Shown: piece after piece, positions 20,701 to 24,267 of the stretch
How positions within the stretch are numbered: position 1 is the first letter of the stretch
Layout of the letters: the number at the start of each line of letters is the position of its first letter
Source: a virus
Length of the DNA: 24,649 nucleotides
IMG/VR virus record: IMGVR_UViG_3300034066_002126
Span: 1-24,649 of that record
Strand: one strand, 5' to 3'
The notes under the pieces: generated by a model
The model's database searches: none
Told to the model about the DNA's origin: nothing
Seen by the model: the letters and a program-made list of their open reading frames with translations, nothing else
Made by a program: the position numbers and the translations under genes

Positions 20701-21201
20701 ATCAATTTTTATTATTCCATTTGTTTGCGGAAATCCGTATGTAGACGCAACATTAATTGTTTCGTCTACAAAATCAATATCACCTGTTAAAAATGTAGAA
20801 GATGGGCTTTGAACAACAAATTCAACAATATCTCCATTAACTGCAGGTTGAGTAAGATTGACTGCAGTTGATTGAATAGTAAAGTAGTCTACATTTATAC
20901 TTAACTTTGATCCATTTTTATAAACTATGAGATCGTCAACAGAAAAACCACCAGTAATTACAAAGTATGTTTGTGGAGATGTTGGTTTTGCAGTAACTGT
21001 TCTACTGAAAAGAGATTCTGCTAGATTATCAACTTTTACATATTGATCAATATTCTGAAGAACATCGAGTGTTCCTCCTTTACCCTCTAAAGAGTTATAA
21101 TATTCTTTTAAAAACTCACCTACAAGTGGATATTCTTCCTGTACAAAGTCGGGCAGTTGATTTTGTACAATTGAACCAATTTTGACTCTTGTATTTGACA
21201 T
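8716..21201 (-). CDS. Giant 4161-aa baseplate/tail structural protein with YHYH domain, in the gp7 position
   Basis: This single uninterrupted frame of 12.5 kb lies between gp6 and gp8, where T4 has gp7 (1032 aa). The N-terminus (about 1-70) with VKIGSIVQNQLPDFVQEEYP and a helical EFLKEYYNSLEGKGG stretch, followed by RGFSGITSYR (about 185-195) and a region about 230-310 (FIKQAKDYYKSKGTDDSYK, KPRDFLLKPSDAKYR), is what I recall of cyanophage baseplate wedge proteins. The rest is mostly Ser/Thr/Gly/Ile-rich, beta-type modules: nine HG-x-TG-E/D modules (H540 to H3049), many GG-x-GY modules, one YHYH domain (about 1255-1400) and a duplicated block (about 2774-2980). The C-terminus has SNFYGQFSWGKI and NPLRYVGYSTSV. 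The ATG follows the gp6 stop (TAATATG), which suggests coupled translation. No signal peptide or membrane segment is seen. Calling it gp7 rests on position; a host-facing role is inferred. Confidence 0.85.
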   Translation of the reverse strand: MSNTRVKIGSIVQNQLPDFVQEEYPLVGEFLKEYYNSLEGKGGTLDVLQNIDQYVKVDNLAESLFSRTVTAKPTSPQTYFVITGGFSVDDLIVYKNGSKLSINVDYFTIQSTAVNLTQPAVNGDIVEFVVQSPSSTFLTGDIDFVDETINVASTYGFPQTNGIIKIDSEIILYEGKTNTSFINCTRGFSGITSYRSSNKPDQLVFSTSGISTHSNNSRVENLSSLLLKEFLTKLKRQLIPGFENREFVDGLNEKTFIKQAKDYYKSKGTDDSYKILFKALFGENVDVLKPRDFLLKPSDAKYRITRDLVVESISGDPMSMVNRTIYQDEDSFFNKAYGTITNVEKIQRANKTYYVLSLDSDYNKDLTVEGSVFGNFSIHAATKLTTTALTNSQILDVDSTIGFPSIGTIVYKVNDVEYSSSYSTKNVTQFILNSNTSVEIPKGTDVKINAFAYSNVGTETVKVRITGVLSDVSYDADTYLISKGDPLKTVTLGYRGNNELSNNWIFNLANKFNVQQIKGPNSSNPSLNLFSYEFITYDPHTFYLGDTLGLISSDGTSTNYKVVRVNNDNSISVEGPKINNLNSKYVVERIIIKPKFSNFSSLNQYAANVQNVYVRTQDDIYVASNSLPNYLDESIDLKTTDIVFSGVFSGETFDLSSGNPNNYHGLYTGDSITYIDPFDTSNSLGILSKTYYVQKLDDLKIKLSNSKSDLFNKKYVSVPATVTVTNNIFRKTKIQFLSFSPQSYIKNITTPLPSNNEDNTETPSGPVGIFVNGVEAFSYKSEDKVYYGGINQINVIDGGEDYDVINPPQISIYDANGSNASAYAHVEGSLERIDVIDGGFDYIENPIVTISGGNGIGAVAKPNLTSLRHRVSFNSIESAGFVNLTTNTIGFSTYHKFRDNEKVLYLTDGQTAVGGISTNAQYYVNVQNAYNVKLHKTLNDAVSGINTVDLTSYGVGIHNLESSIPKRSIISFSILDSGSNYSNKKTSCFSSGINTASNIINIKNHGYQTGEIIKYTSTGSVIGGLSNNESYYVVKVNDNQFKLSQVGIATTNKDFYFKSGQTISLTSIGSSSHIFNYPEIIISVKGKIGVSTLTGQDFNAKIQPVFRGSITNVFVNNSGVGYGSSEIINYERQPKVVLGIGSQAQLSPIVNNGQIKQVLVLNGGSNYISAPTINVLGIGTAATLTPIISNGKIVDVKVVNGGVGFNTVGTALEVVSAGRNFKPECKIQSWTINKVEKNLNSNKILDDDGVIDTSSYTNNGLQYCHLYAPRKLRRTVFGIDYVNGKKVFIPDLSISGSREVTSNVHSPIIGWAYDGNPIYGPYGYSSPSGGTVREMISGYISQVSPERPDPVSSSGQKIYPEGFFTDDYQFNNSGDLDEHNGRFCITPEFPNGTYAYFATINNGSTETSGAFKNFKKPSFPYLIGNTFKSIPNQLNYTREFTNQELFSFEDNNLLRNTSPYNLTSGNSQYDFVFNPIKVKDSTVKVKSVLLSGLNDIGITTGGSGYKIGDKVVFNNTNTSGSDAYVEVSYLKGKEINSISFASTFAQNVEFYPLNSTGKFIGFCSNPHSLVNKDIISISGLNTSVSSFNEFFQVGVRSDTLALSGPVGNSTATGIITYFNVNGSLEFPNIRENDIYHIESEKVKILSIDKLSSRVKVLRSYESTPGSAHTASTVLYEKTRKFTFDNSKGVNINYNLNREIYFNPAESVSLGTSAGVGIGLTLYFSNPGAGITNIFVPAKTIYIPSHKLETGEELTYTSNGGSPLFVSDNGVSSFQLSDNQSVYVAKVSDDLIGISTNKVGLGSTGSFVGIDSSITTSTLFFTNLGSGINHSFKTNYSNVLTGEFVRNTVTVSTASTHGLKPNDKVYLDVLPGITTTIVVKYNDKNRRLIINPKSFEASDVSVANNTITIQNHGYETGEKVIYNSTVAIGGLVNDEIYYVVRFNKDTIKLSSSYYNATKDIPEIIDFTSASSGTLSLINPRIFAISNQVIKFDLSDSSLSYAKGSLSYPAFDFKLYTNSDFTEEFSKTSNSTKFDVIKTGTIGVTSTSSITLTTENLDFDLYYNLVPVDLKDNLVSKKEIILDNDNISANNRLILSQSSYYGFHNVVGVGQTTFTFNILDYPESLSYTSSDGNFQYYTNSKNTSGEIKDVEIKSPGRLYDTSPGITSVFSTSGRGAILEPITISIGKVNRVEIEDIGFDYPADTTLRPTSKLPQIFKVNPLSIFKSVGVSSVGINYSISPELVVIDSYTNQVVSDVDLKYDINSKTVEIVKNTEGIYNTKPLIIPTNNSNGVPIKNVTFNSTNKNVTVELDVNYSFGEIFPFNVGDRVLIENTSVGTALTSKGYNSKNYNYSLFTLTSANPQYGGSGANIVYNLSNYLSTSESPGTFDSENSAGIVVPEKYFPIFNPVLEKYKFFKGERAISGSSSGIVLNWNEYTEELKLSSSDIFEVNSMIQGETSKAKGSIRTVDDFDAVYAVNASSIVKKGWKSESGFLNNQLQVTSDNNYYQNFSYSIKSKVDYETWNESIGNLNHTSGFKKFSDLIIESVDSTSTGISTAQDNGDFSGLADLVREIDLNCTYDFDLAREKALNIDSDYYSKEIILNSVSLQDEFQSIGNRVLTIDDISDQFSNLPSEQNYSNVDSFRLSDFRSKKYITYVRDKRFTGLRQIYLVSLMHDGLEGYLNQYARSETSVDLGSFDFSIFGSEGTLEFYPLSYFYSNYDISVISYGIRDTSSGIGSTSFGSLIDVRSSTATVPAGTTTQTNIVGIGSTYLASKVLVQFSATNGTYFQFDEITLLNDGTDVSIVEYGRLSNSSRVRYVGEGIGTYTAYISGSNVNLDFTPNVGLGTTYVINTLRVSVASTNVGISTSSLSFDNCEVRSGYVSISSSPTPTQIGITTYSKEYGSAYYIAVVKDTTNDEYQVSELVVVDDETEAYVSEFGVIETSSGLGTFGVGVSTITGTTLTFTPNPNISAEVKVYQNSMKVVSTANTLQSYDFTNSNIETSYGEFEGIYNSIKRSFDLKHRQIPIFQRVFDASNTTTVNVTNNSVRIPKHFYVTGEELIYSQGNGSPIGIATTTITGIGSTDLLPSSVFVIKVNDLDIRLAASAEKALKAIPEPLTITSVGIGTTHSFTAKKQNTKCLVTIDNFIQSPIVSTSTTTTLAKNVAFNVVDLTLSGITSIFGGDLLKINDEIVKVNTVGYGSTNALLVDRGWMGTNSENHSIGSTVTKITGNYNIINNTIHFVEAPYGNSPIGTITNRPDDRDYTGITTRSTFAGRVFLRSGIEDDINEPYSKNYIFDGLSEQFTGINTEFILKSYNSNITGISTGGMVLLINNVFQEPQRLGTVNINGDYKLRENAGITTLAFTGTISSTAYDINNASVPRGGVIVSVASTQGFGYQPLISAGGTSIVSVAGTISAISVGYSGSGYRGHENYEIIAETSTNISSGSTIIPINNQNGVLNKLQYSTSNTIGIGSIFQNVPIVGVGNTYILIGSASTSSQSIVSGTSALISLNSPTVGLVDVGVKTASNGILNYQFIGFSTISSGRISNNITITNPGSGYTSSNPPIVVFESPRSYDNIPLIYSPGSSGIGTQSTVNIVVGQGSSIVDFEIRNLGYAYKVSEVLTVPTGGLTGIPTDSSKPFSRFELTIDQVFADLFSGWSVGDFQVIDKIENLFNGVRRNFPIKIDGVQTSIRARFGSNIDVQSILLIFINDILQVPGSGYTFTGGSTFTFSEPPKEGDTCKILFYKGTGSVDVVFNDVLETIKSGDTVRLNSDILSQKEDERLVTDIVSSDIVQTNPYNGYGLSIDETLSRPLIWCRQTEDKIISGQEIGKNREIYEPLIQPTTNIIKNVGTASTEIFVESVKIFFDDNRENSTTPFKTKILITSQDVIVGASATAVVSTAGTISSLSLTNGGLGFTTNPTVVIGNPVGIGSTSTATASITSGIVTSLTITSPGFGYTTKTPPQVLIQYPSLKSERIEDVSYEGDFGIIVGVSTTSVGVATTGIVFDLFIPTDSYLRNTNITVGVATTGISGIKTDYYFTVFNSNIGFGITSLDSTDSIVGVGTTCLDNVYKVASVSIAQTSVPGVGLTNVSRVTVKVSNYNGLIGMGYSNFYGQFSWGKINAPTRKKPLSFNSYNINGISGLSTGAVIQRINPLRYVGYSTSV
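12260..12880 (-). repeat. Tandem duplicated module inside the giant protein
   Basis: Residues about 2774-2850 and about 2904-2980 share a layout. The first has FDEITLLNDGTDVSIVEYG, then GTYTAYISG and LDFTPN. The second has VSELVVVDDETEAYVSEFG, then GTFGVGVSTITG and LTFTPN. They lie about 130 residues apart and are clearly diverged, so this is an old duplication and not a DNA-level repeat. Boundaries are approximate. Function is unknown. Confidence 0.6.
17002..17439 (-). other. YHYH-type domain within the giant protein
   Basis: Residues about 1255-1400 contain QYCHLYAPRKLRR (H1265), SPIIGWAYDGNPIYGPYGY (W1311) and LDEHNGRFCITPEFPNGTYA (H1379). The WAYDG-PIYGPYG and DEHNGRF-TPE-PNGTYAYF pair is characteristic of the YHYH family (PF14240), found in secreted and phage proteins of marine bacteria. 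Its biochemical function is not established. It is followed by FPYLIGNTF, which I recall often following this domain in cyanophage tail proteins. Its position in a virion protein suggests a surface or binding role, but this is inference. Confidence 0.75.
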
Positions 21202-21202
21202 A

Positions 21203-23113
21203 TTATTCTCTTATAATAGAACCATTACTGTAACTTGTTGTTTTTGTGTATGTTGATCCAGAAGGATCGTCTCCGGATGCAATTTTGTCGGGTAAAACGT
21301 CTAAACTAACATCACTAATATTGAGATTCAAATAAAGATCTTGTAATCCAATTATATCATTAGACTCTGGTATTGCAGAAATCTCTATGATTGATTCACC
21401 TTCATTTCTAACAGTCTCTAAAATATTGATGGCATCTAAGTTAATCTCACCTTTTACATAATCAATAGTTCCGGCATTAGCAACTAAAATTCTATATTGA
21501 TCCAATGAATCTAATCTAAAAATGTTAATAATGCCAGTTATTCCATTGCTATCAGGTATATCAGTCAAATAAACAGGATCTTCAATACCATTGATATAAA
21601 ATCCAGATGATTTTATGTTAAAACCATCGATGTTTTTGATGTGAAACTGATTTCCAAAGCAAATTTCATATGTTGCTAAACTATTTAACACTGGTTTCAA
21701 ATCACGTCTCATTTGAACCGTTGTTATATTAGAAGTTATTGATTCGTGACTGTCATCTATAATTCTTAAAAATTTGCTATATTTAAATCTTGCCCCATAT
21801 TTGTTTAATTCAGAAGAATTTGCATACTTTTGTATGTTGTTATAGACAATACTCGAAACATAATCTGAAGATGGCGCATTATTGTTGTTATAGTATATTG
21901 TACTATCAATTTCAATAGAGAGGTATTTTAGATCTAATATTTCTGGTATAATGCCTGCTACAGAGTACTTCCTAAGCGCGCTTTTTATATTATCTTTTAC
22001 GCCGTTAGAAACAAAGAAACCTCCTTCTGGTTTAATTGTAATAAAAACTTTTCCATACTGTGGTGGATCTAAATCTTCTCCACCAAATACAGAAACAGAC
22101 TCTGCTTCTGGATATATTTGTGGAATAATTGCTTCATAGTCACTTGAAGTTACTGCTCTATTCTGTGCAGCGTAAATTCTAGTTGCATATTTTTTAATAG
22201 AATCTATGGATTCTATCTCCTTGCCGCCACTTGCTGCAATGTTGGTTGATATGAGAGAAATACCGCTTGTAACATCAAAGTTGTTATTATCTACGATAGT
22301 TCCATTAAAAACAAAAGAAGAAACTCCGTTTGCTGATTCTCCATTTGTAATGATATATGAAATTTCAACAATATTTTCGTTAATTAATTTTTTACCAAAA
22401 ATACCATCTCCAAATAAAACTTCATATCTTTGATCTTCAATCTCTTGAATAAAGAAAATCTTTGATTCTGAGTTAATATCTAAAATATTATTTGATTGGA
22501 TATATTTTTTTCTTGGTCCAAGAGAACCGTCTCTAACTTCAACGCGAATAAGAGAAGAATCTATATTTGCATTGTTTAAAATAAACTTTTGATTTGGATC
22601 TAGCGAATTTACTGTATATGTTTCGTTGATATAAGTACCTTCGTAGATATCAATATTGTTAAAATCAGCAATTCCATTAATAACAGGAACAGTTATATCA
22701 TCTGGAATAGAGTAAACATAACTTACTCCGCTAAATGATCCAGAAGTAGTGGATACAATTCCTTTCTTTAAGGTTAATGTAAGAGGTTTTTGTGGAGAAG
22801 GTGCTGTAGAAGTATCTACAAAGAAAGAAACATTTGCTTTTGATGCTGTTCTTGATCTTGGAGTATACCCAATGCTTCTTGCAATGGAAACGACATTTTC
22901 TCTAAGTGTGGCACTATCAATAAAAACCTCATTGCTAACCATGTTAGCATTATATGAGGAAATATATGTATTATACGCTAAAACATCTAAGATTATAGAA
23001 AGATTAGATCCTTCAAAATCATAATCAGTAAAATTTGAGTTCGATCTGAGATAATCTCTAATCGAAGTTTTGATTTGATCGAAATCTAGGTTTGTGAAAT
23101 TAACTAGTGCCAT
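21203..23113 (-). CDS. 6: Baseplate wedge subunit gp6 (baseplate J-like)
   Basis: The 636-aa product is close in length to T4 gp6 (660 aa). The N-terminus (about 6-85) has NFTNLDFDQIKTSIRDYLRS, a helical SIILDVLAYNTYISSYNANM stretch, EVFIDSATLRENV and ARSIGYTPRS, all typical of gp6/baseplate J proteins. The central region has VLFGDGIFGKKL (233-243) and the later block YAAQNRAVTSSDYEAIIPQIYPEAESVSVFGGE (about 314-346), the core wedge signature. In T4, gp6 dimers form the inner ring joining neighbouring wedges and, with gp25 and gp53, the core bundle. The ATG follows the gp25 stop directly (TAAATG) with no clear ribosome site, so coupled translation is likely. The stop is one base before the giant gene's ATG. 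Confidence 0.93.
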   Translation of the reverse strand: MALVNFTNLDFDQIKTSIRDYLRSNSNFTDYDFEGSNLSIILDVLAYNTYISSYNANMVSNEVFIDSATLRENVVSIARSIGYTPRSRTASKANVSFFVDTSTAPSPQKPLTLTLKKGIVSTTSGSFSGVSYVYSIPDDITVPVINGIADFNNIDIYEGTYINETYTVNSLDPNQKFILNNANIDSSLIRVEVRDGSLGPRKKYIQSNNILDINSESKIFFIQEIEDQRYEVLFGDGIFGKKLINENIVEISYIITNGESANGVSSFVFNGTIVDNNNFDVTSGISLISTNIAASGGKEIESIDSIKKYATRIYAAQNRAVTSSDYEAIIPQIYPEAESVSVFGGEDLDPPQYGKVFITIKPEGGFFVSNGVKDNIKSALRKYSVAGIIPEILDLKYLSIEIDSTIYYNNNNAPSSDYVSSIVYNNIQKYANSSELNKYGARFKYSKFLRIIDDSHESITSNITTVQMRRDLKPVLNSLATYEICFGNQFHIKNIDGFNIKSSGFYINGIEDPVYLTDIPDSNGITGIINIFRLDSLDQYRILVANAGTIDYVKGEINLDAINILETVRNEGESIIEISAIPESNDIIGLQDLYLNLNISDVSLDVLPDKIASGDDPSGSTYTKTTSYSNGSIIRE

Positions 23114-23515
23114 TTATCGTGTTGGTTGTAATGCAAATGTTAACTGTTGTGGTAATACATCAACACCAACTATGTAATAACTAACATTTACGCTAAATTC
23201 GTAATCATCATAATTTGGGGTGACTACAACATCTATTAAATCAACTCTTGGTTCATAATTTTCAATAGTGTTTCTGATTTCATCACGAAGTATAGAAGCA
23301 CTAATATCATCAATATTTTCAAAAAGAGACTGATTTACCTTAGAACCAAGATTTTGATTAAAAAATCTCTCTCCTGGTTGAGTCAAAACTAAATTACGTA
23401 TAGAACGTGCAATCGCAGTCTCATTTTTGATCGCAATCAAGTCATAATTCAGGGGATTAACCTGAAAGGATAAACTAATATCTTTAAATGCTTTGCTTAT
23501 CCTTTCAGAAGGCAT
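23114..23515 (-). CDS. 25: Baseplate wedge subunit gp25
   Basis: The 133-aa product matches the GPW/gp25 family in length (T4 gp25 is 132 aa). It has the conserved ALT-type pattern: NETAIARSIRNLVLTQPGER (31-50), FFNQNLGSKV (51-60), and the E88-P89-R90 motif in NYEPRVDL that is the hallmark of sheath-initiating wedge proteins. The C-terminus is beta-type (YEFSVNVSYYIVG). In contractile tails this protein sits in the wedge core with gp6 and templates sheath assembly. Despite an old lysozyme label for the family, no lysozyme active site is visible. The ATG at 23515 lacks a good Shine-Dalgarno sequence (upstream TTATCATCATTTCTT). A late-promoter-like AATAAATA lies 31 bases upstream. It is the first gene of the structural run gp25-gp6-giant. 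Confidence 0.95.
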   Translation of the reverse strand: MPSERISKAFKDISLSFQVNPLNYDLIAIKNETAIARSIRNLVLTQPGERFFNQNLGSKVNQSLFENIDDISASILRDEIRNTIENYEPRVDLIDVVVTPNYDDYEFSVNVSYYIVGVDVLPQQLTFALQPTR

Positions 23516-23546
23516 AAGAAATGATGATAATTTTAATAATCTAACT

Positions 23547-23554
23547 TATTTATT
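23547..23554 (-). promoter_or_regulatory. Candidate T4-type late promoter AATAAATA upstream of gp25
   Basis: The minus strand reads GTTAATAAATAAG, with AATAAATA one base off the T4 late consensus. It overlaps the TAA stop (23555-23553) of the small upstream gene. Initiation six bases after the motif would give a leader of about 26 nt for gp25. Its place at the head of the gp25-gp6-giant run fits a late promoter. The same variant occurs at 1467-1460. Confidence 0.55.
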
Positions 23555-23714
23555 AACGATTTTTTGATTCATAGAGGGGTTCTGTCCCATATTCCCAATC
23601 ATCATAGTCTTCATCATTGCGAATTTTTTCATGAATTTCATTTTGATGATAAAAATCGTGTTTTTTTGGGTTTAAATCGTCATTTGCGATCTCTCTAAGC
23701 ATTTTTTGATCCAT
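23553..23714 (-). CDS. Small acidic hypothetical phage protein, 53 aa
   Basis: A short frame begins at ATG 23714 and ends with TAA at 23555-23553. It starts MDQKMLREIANDD and ends YGTEPLYESKNR. A strong Shine-Dalgarno AGGAG (23724-23720) sits five bases before the ATG, which is good evidence that it is a real gene. The protein is charged, with a patch EKIRNDEDYDDWEYG (29-43) that is strongly acidic and aromatic. No cysteines, signal peptide or membrane segment are seen. I do not recognise a family. It sits between the small-gene cluster and gp25, and its stop codon overlaps the gp25 late promoter. An SD-proximal hairpin lies at 23723-23740. Confidence 0.8.
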   Translation of the reverse strand: MDQKMLREIANDDLNPKKHDFYHQNEIHEKIRNDEDYDDWEYGTEPLYESKNR

Positions 23715-23722
23715 TTTTGCTC

Positions 23723-23740
23723 CTGATTATTGAAAATCAG
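23723..23740 (-). promoter_or_regulatory. Small hairpin touching the ribosome site of the 53-aa gene
   Basis: The minus strand has CTGATT, a six-base loop TTCAAT, then AATCAG, a perfect 6-bp stem. The 3' arm of the stem runs into the AGGAG ribosome site (two bases shared). There is no T-run after the stem, so it is not a classical terminator. It could modulate ribosome access or protect an RNA 3' end, but the stem is short and AT-containing, so it may be chance. The rest of the 43-nt gap (23715-23757) holds nothing else recognisable. Confidence 0.35.
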
Positions 23741-23757
23741 AACTTTTTACGGGGTTT

Positions 23758-23973
23758 CTATCCCGAATTATCAAAAATATTTGTATTTTGTCGATTTAAA
23801 GTATAATTTTTCTGAATGCGAATGTCAGAATTCCTAAAAGTCCAACATTCTCCATTACTATCTAGAAAGACAACCCACTCAAGATCATGTTCCTGCGAAC
23901 GATCGATTACAAAAAAAGCCCAGCCCTTACCTTTTGGAGTAAAGACTGGGATTTGAGGATTAAGTTGAATCAC
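23758..23973 (-). CDS. Small conserved cyanophage protein, 71 aa, GTG start
   Basis: The frame opens with GTG at 23973-23971 and ends at TAG (23760-23758). The sequence runs MIQLNPQIPVFTPKGKGWAF, then FVIDRSQEHDLEWVVFLD and GECWTFRNSDIRIQKNYT. This pattern (PIP-TPKGKG, ID---EHDL-WVVF-D--GECW---N-DIR-Q-N) is one I recall from conserved hypothetical proteins of T4-like cyanophages. It is probably a small beta-fold protein with no known function. The GTG overlaps the TGA of the upstream 47-aa gene (GTGA), and CAGGGAAA just before the GTG can serve as a ribosome site. This supports GTG as the start and implies coupled translation. Confidence 0.85.
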   Translation of the reverse strand: MIQLNPQIPVFTPKGKGWAFFVIDRSQEHDLEWVVFLDSNGECWTFRNSDIRIQKNYTLNRQNTNIFDNSG

Positions 23974-24113
23974 TTTCCCTGTCCGCGATACCTTTTTTTA
24001 CGCCCATTACGAGAAGTCGCACTTAGCAATGTACGTGCCGAACGTCCTTGACGTGTTTTCTTGGGTGCGCCAGGTTCAAAAATAGTCTTATTAGATCCAC
24101 CGCCTTTAGCCAT
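23970..24113 (-). CDS. Small basic conserved cyanophage protein, 47 aa
   Basis: The ATG at 24113 is preceded by a strong Shine-Dalgarno GGAGG eight or nine bases upstream (AATGGAGGAAATTACAAATG). The product begins MAKGGGSNKTIFEPGAPKKT, continues RQGRSARTLLSATSRNGRKK and ends RYRGQGK before TGA. It is very basic (about a third Lys/Arg), with a Gly-rich start. The pattern NKTIF-PGAPKKTRQG-S-RT--SATSRN--KKRYRGQG is one I recall as a near-universal small protein of cyanomyoviruses. Its function is unknown; the charge suggests nucleic-acid binding, which is inference. The start overlaps the stop of the 53-aa gene to its right (ATGGCTAA) and the stop overlaps the next GTG. Confidence 0.88.
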   Translation of the reverse strand: MAKGGGSNKTIFEPGAPKKTRQGRSARTLLSATSRNGRKKRYRGQGK

Positions 24114-24267
24114 TTGTAATTTCCTCCATTTCAATTAAATTAGGATCAATGTCTTCTCCCGAGTAAAAACGCTCTGAGAGATCTTGAAGAATCTCAGTAC
24201 AGTCTTCTGCACTGAGATTTTTATAAATTGTACGACCTTTATATAAAAGATTGTAGTGTTTGTTCAT
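24106..24267 (-). CDS. Small conserved cyanophage hypothetical protein, 53 aa
   Basis: ATG at 24267 overlaps the TGA of the glycosyltransferase-like gene (TGATG), and the frame ends at TAA 24108-24106, eight bases inside the next gene. The product is MNKHYNLLYKGRTIYKNLSA, then EDCTEILQDLSERFYSGEDI and DPNLIEMEEITNG. The pattern YN--YKGR-IYKNLS-E-C---LQDLSE-FY is one I recall from conserved cyanophage hypotheticals. It is acidic overall with a basic N-terminus and is probably alpha/beta. No separate strong ribosome site is seen, so re-initiation by ribosomes finishing the upstream gene is likely. Function is unknown. Confidence 0.85.
   Translation of the reverse strand: MNKHYNLLYKGRTIYKNLSAEDCTEILQDLSERFYSGEDIDPNLIEMEEITNG

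Noticed and set aside
8716-21201. DNA-level tandem repeats or a diversity-generating retroelement target in the giant gene
   Set aside because: Repeated modules are diverged at the DNA level and interspersed; no template repeat, reverse transcriptase or tandem satellite was seen in the window.
23114-23515. gp25 as an active lysozyme
   Set aside because: The family carries an old lysozyme label, but the sequence shows only the structural EPR wedge core and no catalytic Glu/Asp arrangement.
23723-23740. Hairpin as a rho-independent terminator
   Set aside because: Only a 6-bp stem with two G/C pairs per arm and no T-run after it on the transcribed strand.
24225-24245. TTATAAAAA and TATATAAAG strings on the minus strand as late promoters
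   Set aside because: They do not match TATAAATA and lie inside the coding part of the 53-aa gene, far from the next start.
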